A stretch of 40,521 nt of DNA from Phycisphaera sp. (GTDB lineage Bacteria; Planctomycetota; Phycisphaerae; Phycisphaerales; Phycisphaeraceae): assembly GCA_023300125.1 (NCBI GenBank), contig JALZVY010000045.1, forward strand, positions 1 to 40,521. Direction: 5' to 3'. A program made the translations under genes and the position numbers. Of the stretch, positions 1 through 8,054 are shown in pieces; the first letter of the stretch is position 1; every line of letters begins with the position of its first letter. Under the pieces are notes generated by a model. The model had not been told where the DNA came from, searched no databases, and worked only from the letters and a program-made list of their open reading frames with translations.

Positions 1-251
1 AATTCAAAACCAAAACCAAATTCACACCCAAAGCCGCCCACCCCGCCGGAGGGAAACCCGGCGGCAAGCCCGGCGCAAAGCCCTTCAAGTCCAAGTTCAA
101 GCCCGCCAACGGCGGCCAAGCCGACGGCAACCAAAAGCCAGGCAGCGGCGTGAAACCCCCGCGCGGCGGCCACACCTTGGCCCCAGCGCCGTCCCCCTTC
201 GCAGGCGGCCAAAAGCCCAAACGCCCCAACAAGCAATTCCGCTCCAAGTAA
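1..251 (+). CDS. C-terminal tail of an unidentified basic protein (partial)
   Basis: An open frame enters at the left edge (first full codon at base 3) and stops at TAA 249-251. The visible 82 residues are almost entirely Lys, Pro, Gly, Ala and Phe, with repeated GGKPGGK- and KFKP-type units and the ending KQFRSK. Such disordered, positively charged tails are common on RNA-binding enzymes such as DEAD-box helicases, pseudouridine synthases and exoribonucleases. The catalytic part lies outside the window, so I cannot choose between these. The composition is clearly protein-like rather than random: Lys codons are regularly spaced within a GC-rich frame. The gene ends 74 bases before trhO on the same strand. 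Confidence 0.7.
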   Translation, partial: FKTKTKFTPKAAHPAGGKPGGKPGAKPFKSKFKPANGGQADGNQKPGSGVKPPRGGHTLAPAPSPFAGGQKPKRPNKQFRSK

Positions 252-325
252 GCCGCCCCTAAAGCCGCGGCCCGGCCCCGTGCCGCCCGCCCGCGGCTCA
301 GACACACCGCCAGCCCGGCGGTATC

Positions 326-1294
326 GTGTGCGCTGTGCCCACTCAGCCGTCCCCCAGCCCCCACCCCACCGCCAACGCCGCGCCCTTCGCGGTTGCTGCG
401 CTCTATCGCTTTGTCCGCGTGGATCACCCCGGGCAGCTGCGCGACCCCCTGCAAAACGCCCTGCGCGACGCGGGGTTGTGCGGAACCTTGCTGCTTGCCC
501 ACGAAGGCATCAACGGCACCATCGCCGGCCCCGAGACCGCCCTCCGCGGCTTCGTTGAAGCCCTGCGCCGCGACCATCACGGGCTCTTCGCCGACCTCGA
601 CGTCAAGTGGTCCACCGCCACCGACCCGCCCTTCCGCAGGGCCCGGGTGCGGCTCAAAAAAGAAATCGTCACCCTCGGCGTTGCCGACGTCGACGCCTGC
701 GACGCAGGCACCCACCTGGACCCCCACGACTGGAACCGCCTGCTCGACGACCCCGACGTCACCGTCGTGGACACCCGCAACGACTACGAGATCGCCATCG
801 GCACCTTCGAAGGCGCGACCGGCCCGGCCGTCAATCCCCACACCCCCACCTTCCGCGACTTCCCCGCCTTCGTCGCTCAGCAGCTCGACCCCACCACCCA
901 CAAAAAAGTCGCCATGTTCTGCACCGGCGGCATCCGCTGCGAAAAGTCCACCGCCCTCTTGAAAGCCCGCGGCTTCACCGACGTCTACCACCTACGCGGC
1001 GGCGTCTTGCGCTACCTCGAAGAAGTACCCGAAGCCGAATCACGCTGGCGTGGGGCCTGCTTCGTCTTCGATCGCCGGGTCGCAGTTCAACGCGCAGCCG
1101 ACGGCCAATTGGTCGAGACCGACCACGAGCTCTGCTTCGCCTGCGGCTGGCCCACCACCCCCGACGACCGCGCCCACACCCACTACGTGCCCGGCGTCGC
1201 TTGCCCCCGCTGCCACGACCGCCACACCCCCCAGCAGCGTGCCCGGTTCGCCATGCGGCAAAGCCAGCTCGATGCGGCCCGGCCCACGCCCTGA
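326..1294 (+). CDS. trhO: tRNA uridine(34) hydroxylase TrhO (rhodanese-like)
   Basis: TrhO (formerly YceA) uses oxygen to hydroxylate uridine 34 of certain tRNAs, the first step towards 5-methoxyuridine-type wobble modification. The order is typical: an N-terminal alpha/beta domain (about residues 22-110, containing the HEGINGT motif), then a rhodanese domain with VVDTRNDYE near 150 and the loop CTGGIRCEKS, whose cysteine is residue 199. A C-terminal Cys-rich segment (ELCFACG and ACPRCHDRH) looks like a small zinc knuckle, as in many family members. Length is 322 residues, normal for the family. The frame offers GTG at 326 or GTG at 335 and no ATG before the conserved ALYRF motif, so the exact start is uncertain. 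The stop is one base from the stop of the convergent gene at 1296. Confidence 0.92.
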   Translation: MCAVPTQPSPSPHPTANAAPFAVAALYRFVRVDHPGQLRDPLQNALRDAGLCGTLLLAHEGINGTIAGPETALRGFVEALRRDHHGLFADLDVKWSTATDPPFRRARVRLKKEIVTLGVADVDACDAGTHLDPHDWNRLLDDPDVTVVDTRNDYEIAIGTFEGATGPAVNPHTPTFRDFPAFVAQQLDPTTHKKVAMFCTGGIRCEKSTALLKARGFTDVYHLRGGVLRYLEEVPEAESRWRGACFVFDRRVAVQRAADGQLVETDHELCFACGWPTTPDDRAHTHYVPGVACPRCHDRHTPQQRARFAMRQSQLDAARPTP

Positions 1295-1295
1295 C

Positions 1296-2699
1296 TTACG
1301 CCGCGGCCTGCGGCTTGTCATCGGCCTCGGGCGGCATCACACGGATCGTCAACGTTTTAAGCAGAAGCTCACCGTGCGCCATCTTGCGGATCCGCTCGAC
1401 CATGGTTTGGGTCATCACCGTCCCAGCTTTGACCATCAACACACCGGCATTGTTCACCAAATCTTTGTGAATGACCATGCCTTCACGCACGTGCTTCGCG
1501 GGCACATCCACAAGCTCGGGCTCCACTGCCGCGGGCTCGGCGTGGGCTTGGGCTTGGGACTCTTGGGCCACGGGCGTCGGGCTCGCCACAGGCTTAAGGC
1601 GTTGCAGCAGTTCCTGGACCACCTTTGGATCCAGTGTTTTACCCGACTGGTCTTTTAACACCCGCCGACCCGCGGCAGGGTCGATCTGCGTGGGATCCTC
1701 TGGATTCACAAACACCGCCGCGTCATAAGCCTCGACCACCGCCAGCACCCGTGAAATCACCGGGATCTTTTCGCCCACCAACCCCGACGCATTGCCCTCG
1801 CCGTCAAAGCGGTCGGCCTGATGCCGAACCGCCAACGCGATGCGGTGGAAGCCCGCCACCGCGACCAACATCTGGTAACCCACTTCGGGAGACGATTCGG
1901 CGCCGTCGGCCGAATCGTCCGCCATGCTCGCCACCTTGCCAAGGTCGTGCAGATACCCGGTCAACTCCAGGTCCCGCAGCACCATCGGGCTCACCTTCAT
2001 CCACCCCCCCAGCCGCTTGGACAGCTGCGCCACACGCTTGGAATGCAGGCCCAGCGACGGGCTCATCACCTCCATCAACGACGCGGTCAACTCCACAAAA
2101 TCGTGCAGCATCCGCTCCACCGCCTTGTGGGTCTGGTTAATCAGCGCATTGCGAGCCGTCAGTTCCTCGGTGCGCAGGGTCACCTTCGCTTCAAGCGTCT
2201 GGTTCCAGGCCTCCAGTTCGGCGTTCTGGGCCCGCGTGAGTTCTTCCAGCCTCCGGTTCTCCACCACCAACGCGGAAGACCGCAGCCCGTCGGCCACCGC
2301 CTTGCGGATCTGGTCATCATCCCAAGGCTTCATTAAAAACTGATTGACGTGGCCTTCATTAATCGATTGCTGCGCCGCCGTCAGATCCGTCTGCCCCGTC
2401 AACGTGATCCGAAACGCATCGGGCTGAAGCTCAAAAGCCCGCGCCAAGACCTCGGGCCCGGCAACCTCGGGCATCCGCTGGTCGCAGATAATCAGATGCA
2501 CCTCGCGGCTCTCAAGCACCTCGATGCCTTCGCGGCCGCCGTTGGCCATCACCACCTCGTGTCCGTCGCGCCGCAGCACCCGTTTCAAGGCGCGCAGGAT
2601 CCCTATCTCATCGTCCACCAGCAACACCGTGTGGCGCACCGGCTCGTCGGGGGCCGTGGCTCCCGCCTGGGTTGTGGGTAAAGAAGACGTTGTGTCCAT
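1296..2699 (-). CDS. Response regulator: receiver plus degenerate HD-GYP-like domain
   Basis: 467 residues. A receiver domain (about 25-140) has the acidic pair VDDE, phospho-acceptor Asp73 (CDQRMP), TGQTD and the KPWDD signature. A coiled linker follows, then an HD-GYP-type helical domain (about 200-345) and a C-terminal segment (about 395-460) of the 'GMVIHKDL' kind often found in HD-GYP proteins. Family members usually hydrolyse cyclic-di-GMP. Here the first metal His (GLHSKR) and the H251-D252 pair (LHDLGK) remain. The later His of the usual HPEIG segment is replaced (SSPEVG), HHE is replaced by QAD, and GYP by GNA. The domain may therefore be a binding or protein-contact module. The start is ATG 2699, with GGGAGG about 7 bases upstream; the GTG at 2714 overlaps that site. 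The start overlaps the upstream stop by one base (TGATG). Confidence 0.88.
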   Translation of the reverse strand: MDTTSSLPTTQAGATAPDEPVRHTVLLVDDEIGILRALKRVLRRDGHEVVMANGGREGIEVLESREVHLIICDQRMPEVAGPEVLARAFELQPDAFRITLTGQTDLTAAQQSINEGHVNQFLMKPWDDDQIRKAVADGLRSSALVVENRRLEELTRAQNAELEAWNQTLEAKVTLRTEELTARNALINQTHKAVERMLHDFVELTASLMEVMSPSLGLHSKRVAQLSKRLGGWMKVSPMVLRDLELTGYLHDLGKVASMADDSADGAESSPEVGYQMLVAVAGFHRIALAVRHQADRFDGEGNASGLVGEKIPVISRVLAVVEAYDAAVFVNPEDPTQIDPAAGRRVLKDQSGKTLDPKVVQELLQRLKPVASPTPVAQESQAQAHAEPAAVEPELVDVPAKHVREGMVIHKDLVNNAGVLMVKAGTVMTQTMVERIRKMAHGELLLKTLTIRVMPPEADDKPQAAA

Positions 2700-3526
2700 C
2701 ACAGTTCCTCCCACAGGGTGATCACCCGGCCGCGGCCTTCACGTTCATGCACAAAAGTGCGGGCACGCCACTGCAGATCGCGTCCGGCCAGATGCAGCCT
2801 CCCCGCGTCACCGCTTCCGTCGATCCGCCCGGCATCCAAAGCGCGGTGCAGCGGTTCGGGCAGCACCGCCCGGCTCTGTAACCCGATGACCTCAGGTCCC
2901 AACAAGTCAATCAACCGGGCATTGGCCCCGACCACCACCCCGTCGTAATCCACGGTCAATACCGCCGCATCAATCCACTGAAACAGCGATTGGTTGAAAT
3001 TCAACCCCCGAATGGCGTCGTCGTAGTACTGCTCCAACTGGGTATTGAGCGCCATCAACCGAAGGTTTTGGTGCTCCACTTCTTTGAGCAGCTGCGCATT
3101 GGCACGCTCCAGCGCCCCCTGCTCAATGGCACGCCGCAGGCTCAGCTTCAGCTCTTCGTCGTTCCACGGCTTGGCCAAAAATTTGTAAACCGCCCCGCGG
3201 TTCACCGCTTCCAAGATCGTGTCCACCTGCGAATAACCACTGAGCATCACACGTTGCGTATCAGGCCATTGGCTCTGCACCTTTTCCAGCAACTCGATGC
3301 CCGTCATGTCTTCCATGCGGAAATCCGTGACCAACAGGTCGAACGGCCCGTCGCTTTCCAACAACGCCAAAGCCTGTGCGCCGTGGGTGGCGGTGAACAG
3401 CTCATACCCCTCGTTGCGCAGCAGACGGCGCTCGGCGTTGAGAATCGCCACCTCGTCATCGACCAGCAGCACCCGCGGAGGGCGCTGGGTTGTCGCCCGT
3501 GTTTGTGATTCAAGCGGCTTGATCAT
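2699..3526 (-). CDS. Response regulator: receiver plus PAS-like domain
   Basis: 275 residues. The receiver (about 17-135) has VDDE, phospho-acceptor Asp68 (VTDFRM), LSGYS and the AKPWND signature, close in style to the receiver of the next gene. A helical connector of about 50 residues follows, then a PAS-like fold (about 185-275) with FQWIDAAVLTVDYDG and a final beta-hairpin (VITLWEEL). There is no kinase, HTH or nucleotide-cyclase domain, so the protein probably relays signal by protein contact or a PAS ligand. The start is ATG 3526, preceded by AAAGGAGG at ideal spacing; longer reading into the preceding gene is possible but lacks such a site. It overlaps the upstream kinase gene by 17 bases and touches the downstream gene's start, so translation is probably coupled. 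Confidence 0.85.
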   Translation of the reverse strand: MIKPLESQTRATTQRPPRVLLVDDEVAILNAERRLLRNEGYELFTATHGAQALALLESDGPFDLLVTDFRMEDMTGIELLEKVQSQWPDTQRVMLSGYSQVDTILEAVNRGAVYKFLAKPWNDEELKLSLRRAIEQGALERANAQLLKEVEHQNLRLMALNTQLEQYYDDAIRGLNFNQSLFQWIDAAVLTVDYDGVVVGANARLIDLLGPEVIGLQSRAVLPEPLHRALDAGRIDGSGDAGRLHLAGRDLQWRARTFVHEREGRGRVITLWEEL

Positions 3527-4943
3527 GCGCAACCTCCTTTGCCATGGGCGGGCCGGCGATCGGCACTTCGATGCGGAACGTGGTGCCTTTGCCCACCTCA
3601 CTTTCCACGTCAATGCTCCCGCCGTGTGATTCAATAATGTTGTAAGCCAGGTTCAAGCCCAAGCCCGTGCCTTTGCCCACATCTTTGGTGGTAAAGAACG
3701 GATCAAAGATCTTGCTCATCACCTCCGGCGGCATGCCCGAGCCGTTGTCTTGCACTTCGATCCAGGCATCAGCCCCCTGAATCCCCGTGCGAACGGTGAT
3801 AACCCCGTGCTCGGCGATCGCCTGGGCCGCATTCACCACGAGGTTCAATATCACCTGCGACAGCTTGCCACCGAAACAAGCCACCGGCGGCAAATCGGCC
3901 AGTTCGGTGACCAGATCGGCTTTGTACTTCACCTCGTTCTGAGCCACGCTCAGGGTCTTGGTGATTAGCAGGTTCAGATCCTCCTCCTTGATGTCCGGCG
4001 TATCGGCGTGGCTGAAATCGCGCAGGTCCGCAACAATCTTGCGGACCCGATCGGTCCCCTCGGTGGATTCCGAGACGATACTCTCAAGGTCTTCCAGCAA
4101 AAACGGCAGGTCCACCTCTTTGGCCACCGCCGACGCCGCCTCGCGCTTGGACACCGCATCCGCTGCCCCGGATTCCAACGCATCCTGCAACGACGAGAAC
4201 GCCTCAAGCACCCGCGTCAGGTCCGCCACGTAGTCGCCCAGCGTGTTGAGATTCGACGCGATGTAGCCAATCGGGTTGTTGATCTCGTGAGCCACACCCG
4301 CGGCCAGCTGACCCACCGAGGCCATTTTTTCTGCCTGAAGCAGCTGCTTCTGCGCCTGCTCCAGGTCCCGTGTCCGCTCGGTCACCGCCTCTTCCAAATG
4401 ATCCATCTGCTGCATCGCGGCCCGGGCCAGCGACCACTTCTCAGTCAGTGCCGCGGCCATCTGATGGACCTCGACATTCTCAAAAGGCTTTTTCAGAATC
4501 AGCAGCCGGCTGCTGTAGCCCAACTTCGCCCGCACCTCGTCCCACGAATAGTCCGTGTAAGCGCTGCAGATCACCACCTGAAGTTCAGGGGCCACTTCCC
4601 ACAGCCGACGCACCGTCTCCAGCCCATCGATGCCCGGGGGCATCCGCATGTCCACAAACGCCATGGCAAACGGGTTGTCCGCTTCCACCGCCTGCTTGCA
4701 CAGCTCGACGCCTTCTTCACCCTGATGGGCCGATGTCAGCTCGAAGGCGATCTCGCCGCCGCCGGCCGCCGCAGGCTCCGACGCGTCGCCAAACATCTCA
4801 GCTTCCAGGTCGTCAAAGTCCGCGTCACCCACCTTCGATCCCGCAAGCACCGTGTGGTAGGCATCGTGCACCGGACGCTCATCGTCGATGAGCAAAATGC
4901 GGCGGTTGATCTCGTTGTGCGATTCGTTTGCAGTGTTTTTCAT
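3510..4943 (-). CDS. Cytoplasmic receiver-histidine kinase
   Basis: 477 residues. An N-terminal receiver carries [14 protein letters not shown], an acidic insertion at about 33-72, phospho-acceptor Asp98 (FVDMRMPPG), CSAYTDYSW and LKKPFE. This receiver with its insertion and the TEKWSL end is typical of a known family of receiver-kinases. A coiled coil (about 170-205) leads to the H-box GVAHEINNP with His219, then the ATPase domain with [23 protein letters not shown] and GTGLGL. The protein has no membrane segment, so it should receive phosphate or a conformational signal from another kinase and phosphorylate the small receivers of this operon. The start ATG 4943 overlaps the upstream stop by four bases (ATGA) and has GGAG six bases ahead. 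Confidence 0.92.
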   Translation of the reverse strand: MKNTANESHNEINRRILLIDDERPVHDAYHTVLAGSKVGDADFDDLEAEMFGDASEPAAAGGGEIAFELTSAHQGEEGVELCKQAVEADNPFAMAFVDMRMPPGIDGLETVRRLWEVAPELQVVICSAYTDYSWDEVRAKLGYSSRLLILKKPFENVEVHQMAAALTEKWSLARAAMQQMDHLEEAVTERTRDLEQAQKQLLQAEKMASVGQLAAGVAHEINNPIGYIASNLNTLGDYVADLTRVLEAFSSLQDALESGAADAVSKREAASAVAKEVDLPFLLEDLESIVSESTEGTDRVRKIVADLRDFSHADTPDIKEEDLNLLITKTLSVAQNEVKYKADLVTELADLPPVACFGGKLSQVILNLVVNAAQAIAEHGVITVRTGIQGADAWIEVQDNGSGMPPEVMSKIFDPFFTTKDVGKGTGLGLNLAYNIIESHGGSIDVESEVGKGTTFRIEVPIAGPPMAKEVAHDQAA

Positions 4944-6928
4944 GGTGTCTCCACGTGACCAGAGGTTTGTTTCGTAAGAGGTAAATCGAGCTGAAAGCTG
5001 GCCCCGTGGCCCACCCCATCGCTTGCCACGGTGAGGCGTCCGCCCATCTGCTGGGCGGTGTTTGCGCTGCTGTGAAGCCCAAATCCGTGGCCGTCGGCCT
5101 TCGTGGTAAACCCGTGGTTAAACACCCGTGCCAGGTTTTCAGGCGCGATGCCGCTTCCCGCATCAGCCACACTGATCCGCACCATGCCGTCTTCGATTTC
5201 CTGGGCCTGCAAGGTCATGTGACGGGTCTCGGCGGTGTTGCCTTCCATGGCATCGCAGGCGTTCTTTACAAGGTTCACCAAAATCTGCATCACCTTGTGG
5301 CGGTCAATCCGCACTGGCGGCAACGCCTCACACTGCTTATCGATCACCACGCCGAACTTCTCAAGCCGCAGCCGATTCACTTCGACCGCGTCTTCGAGCA
5401 ACTCGGACACCTCCACCGCCTGGTCCACGTTCTGTACCCGGGCCACCGACTGCTGGCTGGCCACCACTTCTTTGATGTGATCGATGCTCTTAATGAGCCC
5501 TCCCACACCGTCTTGCAGTGATTCCTGCTCCTGACCCAGCATGTCGGCCAGCTTGCCCAAAAACGCTGGCAGCTTCTGTCCTTTGGGATCGTGCTCAATA
5601 AAACGCGGCAGATCGTCTGCGTGGGCGTTCATCATCTCCACCGCCCGGTTGAGTCCGGTAATCTTGGATCCGCGAATCCGGTCACTCAAACTCGTCGCGG
5701 TCACGTTCACACTCGTCAGAACGTTGCCCACGTTGTGCAGCACACCACTGGCAATCTCGGCCATCCCGGCCTGGCGGCTGGTATCCACCAACTGCTGATT
5801 TAGCTTCTTGACCTCGTCTTCGCGGGCCTTGCGTGCGGTGATGTCCCGCAACACCGCCGTGTAATGAACCGATCCTTTCAAACCCACCTCACTGATTGAC
5901 AAGTCCGCAGGGAACGCATCGCCGTTGCCGCGGAATGCTGCAATCTCCGCCGCCACCCCCGCGATGCCCGCCTCACCGCGCACATACACCAAGTAGTCGG
6001 GCAGTAGCGCCTGAGCGTCGTGGCCTTGCAATTCGTCAGACGTCAAACCAAACAACTTCAAAGCCGCTTCATTAAACGTCGCGATGTTTCCGTCAGGCCC
6101 GATGGTGACAATGGCGTCGGGGGCCGCATCCATCACCGCCTGCACCCGCCGTGCAGACTCGTCGGCCTGCACACGCTGGCGATCAAGCTTGGTCACAAAC
6201 GAGCGAATATCCCGGGTGAGCTGACGAATTTCCTTGGGCCCACTTTCGTCAATCGCAAAGCCCTCCACCGATACGGCTGCCTGTCCCGCAGCCCGGGTCA
6301 AACGAACCACCGGGCGAACAATCCCGACCGTGGTCCATCGCCACACCAAACCCACCAAAAGCACGTACACCGCCCCCAAAACCACGACCGTCACCTTGAA
6401 GCGTGCCCGCTGACCATCAAGCGCCGCCACCGCTTTCACCGAGCGATCATACAAAACAACCTTGATCTTCTCAGTGCCGTCGATGAGCTCCGTGGCCGCC
6501 GTGTCCGAGGTGTCAATCACCTCTCCCAGTTTCGCGTCGCGCTCCGCCGCGGACCACAAGGCCGACTGACTAATGCAGTCCGCGATAATGTCGATCTGTT
6601 TGCCTGCTGCGGACAACTCGGCACGCGCGTCGCGTGCCAGCGATGTTTGGGCAAGATCGTCCAGCACCTGCTTAAGGTCCGCCGCCTGTTCAGCCACGCC
6701 TTGGGCCAGATACGTTTGCCCGTCACCGAACACCAAGTCGATGGTGATAAACCACTGGTTAATCGACACCTCAAAGTGATTGATATCACGCATCGCCACC
6801 GAGTTAGGCCCCAACTCAAGCGTGCTGCTCTCGATGCCGCTGTAGCCGCGGCTCATGCCGATCGCAAAGGCCAGCCCCCCCAGCGAGCACAGCAACAAGG
6901 CCAATCCTGTTTGGTAGAAAAGTTTCAT
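4940..6928 (-). CDS. Membrane PAS histidine kinase with HNVGN-type H-box
   Basis: 662 residues. The N-terminal membrane helix (about 4-25) is followed by a periplasmic helical region of about 150 residues, a second membrane helix (about 180-200), a HAMP-like stretch (to about 250) and a PAS domain (about 265-370; DAAPDAIVTIG to the ITARK exit). The dimerisation helix contains SGVLHNVGNVLTS with His398. The ATPase domain has NLVKNACDAM, DAGSGI, NHGFTTK and GHGFGLH. The HN(V/I)GN box differs from the usual HE(I/L)(R/N)NP box and marks a recognised kinase subclass. The GHGFGLH glycine box instead of GTGLGL fits that subclass. The start is ATG 6928, seven bases after GGGGAG and only four bases after the stop of the periplasmic-protein gene, which suggests a sensor pair. 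Confidence 0.9.
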   Translation of the reverse strand: MKLFYQTGLALLLCSLGGLAFAIGMSRGYSGIESSTLELGPNSVAMRDINHFEVSINQWFITIDLVFGDGQTYLAQGVAEQAADLKQVLDDLAQTSLARDARAELSAAGKQIDIIADCISQSALWSAAERDAKLGEVIDTSDTAATELIDGTEKIKVVLYDRSVKAVAALDGQRARFKVTVVVLGAVYVLLVGLVWRWTTVGIVRPVVRLTRAAGQAAVSVEGFAIDESGPKEIRQLTRDIRSFVTKLDRQRVQADESARRVQAVMDAAPDAIVTIGPDGNIATFNEAALKLFGLTSDELQGHDAQALLPDYLVYVRGEAGIAGVAAEIAAFRGNGDAFPADLSISEVGLKGSVHYTAVLRDITARKAREDEVKKLNQQLVDTSRQAGMAEIASGVLHNVGNVLTSVNVTATSLSDRIRGSKITGLNRAVEMMNAHADDLPRFIEHDPKGQKLPAFLGKLADMLGQEQESLQDGVGGLIKSIDHIKEVVASQQSVARVQNVDQAVEVSELLEDAVEVNRLRLEKFGVVIDKQCEALPPVRIDRHKVMQILVNLVKNACDAMEGNTAETRHMTLQAQEIEDGMVRISVADAGSGIAPENLARVFNHGFTTKADGHGFGLHSSANTAQQMGGRLTVASDGVGHGASFQLDLPLTKQTSGHVETP

Positions 6929-6932
6929 CAGC

Positions 6933-7982
6933 TCACTCCCCGTCCATATAGGGCGTGACATTCGTCAGCACCTCGGCCGCCACCAGGCCCAGCGGGTTCG
7001 CACAAGAATCTTCCGAACCGATTTCTTTCATTCCCAAACCGCGTAGGCCTTCGAGCGCCTCGGTCACCAGCGGATCACCACCGTGTTCGGTCTGCGCCCC
7101 GCGAATTTCACCTTGGGCGTCGACGCTCCACCACACCGCCATCTGGTCATTGCCAAAATCACAATCCGTCCGAACCACCGCCCCGAGGCGTTCACCCGCG
7201 GCGTCAAGCACCTCGAACATCTGCACCCCGTCGGATCGCACCGCTGAAGTCGCGGCAGACGTTGCGGCCTGGGTCGCATCCAGAACCGCCGAGCCGTCGC
7301 GCGGCGCCAGCGGCGCCAGCTTCACGGCCTGCGGAAAACAGGTCAGCGCCCGGTGCCACAGCCGCGCTGCCTGCACGTCAGCGCTCCACGCCGCCTCAGT
7401 CGCCGCAACCGTCTTAATGCCGCATCGCAGCACCGCCAACGCCAGGCCCGGATCGCCTTGAATCAATCCGGCCACCTCGGGCGACAGCGACTTGCCGTCT
7501 GCAGAAACCAGCGTGAGAAGTTCATCAAACGAACGCCCACGCACCAACGACTTGAACGCGTCACTCTCAATTTCCTTGCGGTCTGCAGAACGTGCTCGAC
7601 AACGCTGAAGGGCGAAATCCGCCACACGCAGATCCAAGTCGAAGGACCAGATCACCTCCACCAGGCCCCAGCGGCTGCGTTCTGAACGCGCCTGCACCAG
7701 GCCCACGGGCCGGCGACCTTCGATGCCCACGTACAACGTATGCCGCCCCAACTCGGTGAAATGCATGGGGTAGGGAACGCGCGTGGTGATCGCCTCACGG
7801 GCAGATTCATCAATGGTGCGTACCACCGAGCGGTAGTTGTCCGCCTCGGGGCACACCGAATAAATCTGGCTCACCGGGTCCCGCAAAGCGCAGTACGCCT
7901 GGGCGGTGGCATCGGAGCAAGGCAGCGTGGCTGAAAGCCCCAGTACAGCTGCGATAAGAGTGATAGAAAGTGTTTTAGTCAT
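6933..7982 (-). CDS. Secreted Cys-containing protein of unknown function
   Basis: 349 residues. A signal peptide (SITLIAAVLGLSAT core, likely cleavage near DATAQA at about 28) is followed by YCALRDP and VCPEADNYRSVVR, then a mixed alpha/beta protein with further cysteines near RCRAR, LRCGIK, TCFPQ, TDCDFG and DSCANP. The eight mature cysteines suggest disulfides or metal/cofactor binding in the periplasm. The central segment (SAVRSDGVQMFEVLDAAGE and LGAVVRTD) has the beta pattern of a small ligand-binding domain, but I do not recognise a family and assign no function. It sits directly before the membrane kinase, separated by four bases, so it may be the periplasmic sensor partner. The start ATG 7982 follows AGGAA at eight bases. 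Confidence 0.8.
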   Translation of the reverse strand: MTKTLSITLIAAVLGLSATLPCSDATAQAYCALRDPVSQIYSVCPEADNYRSVVRTIDESAREAITTRVPYPMHFTELGRHTLYVGIEGRRPVGLVQARSERSRWGLVEVIWSFDLDLRVADFALQRCRARSADRKEIESDAFKSLVRGRSFDELLTLVSADGKSLSPEVAGLIQGDPGLALAVLRCGIKTVAATEAAWSADVQAARLWHRALTCFPQAVKLAPLAPRDGSAVLDATQAATSAATSAVRSDGVQMFEVLDAAGERLGAVVRTDCDFGNDQMAVWWSVDAQGEIRGAQTEHGGDPLVTEALEGLRGLGMKEIGSEDSCANPLGLVAAEVLTNVTPYMDGE

Positions 7983-8054
7983 CAGCGTGGTTCCTAGGCA
8001 AAGTCGTGGGAGTGTTTGGTATTCAGAGACAAGGCATCGGCTGCGGCGGTGTTT

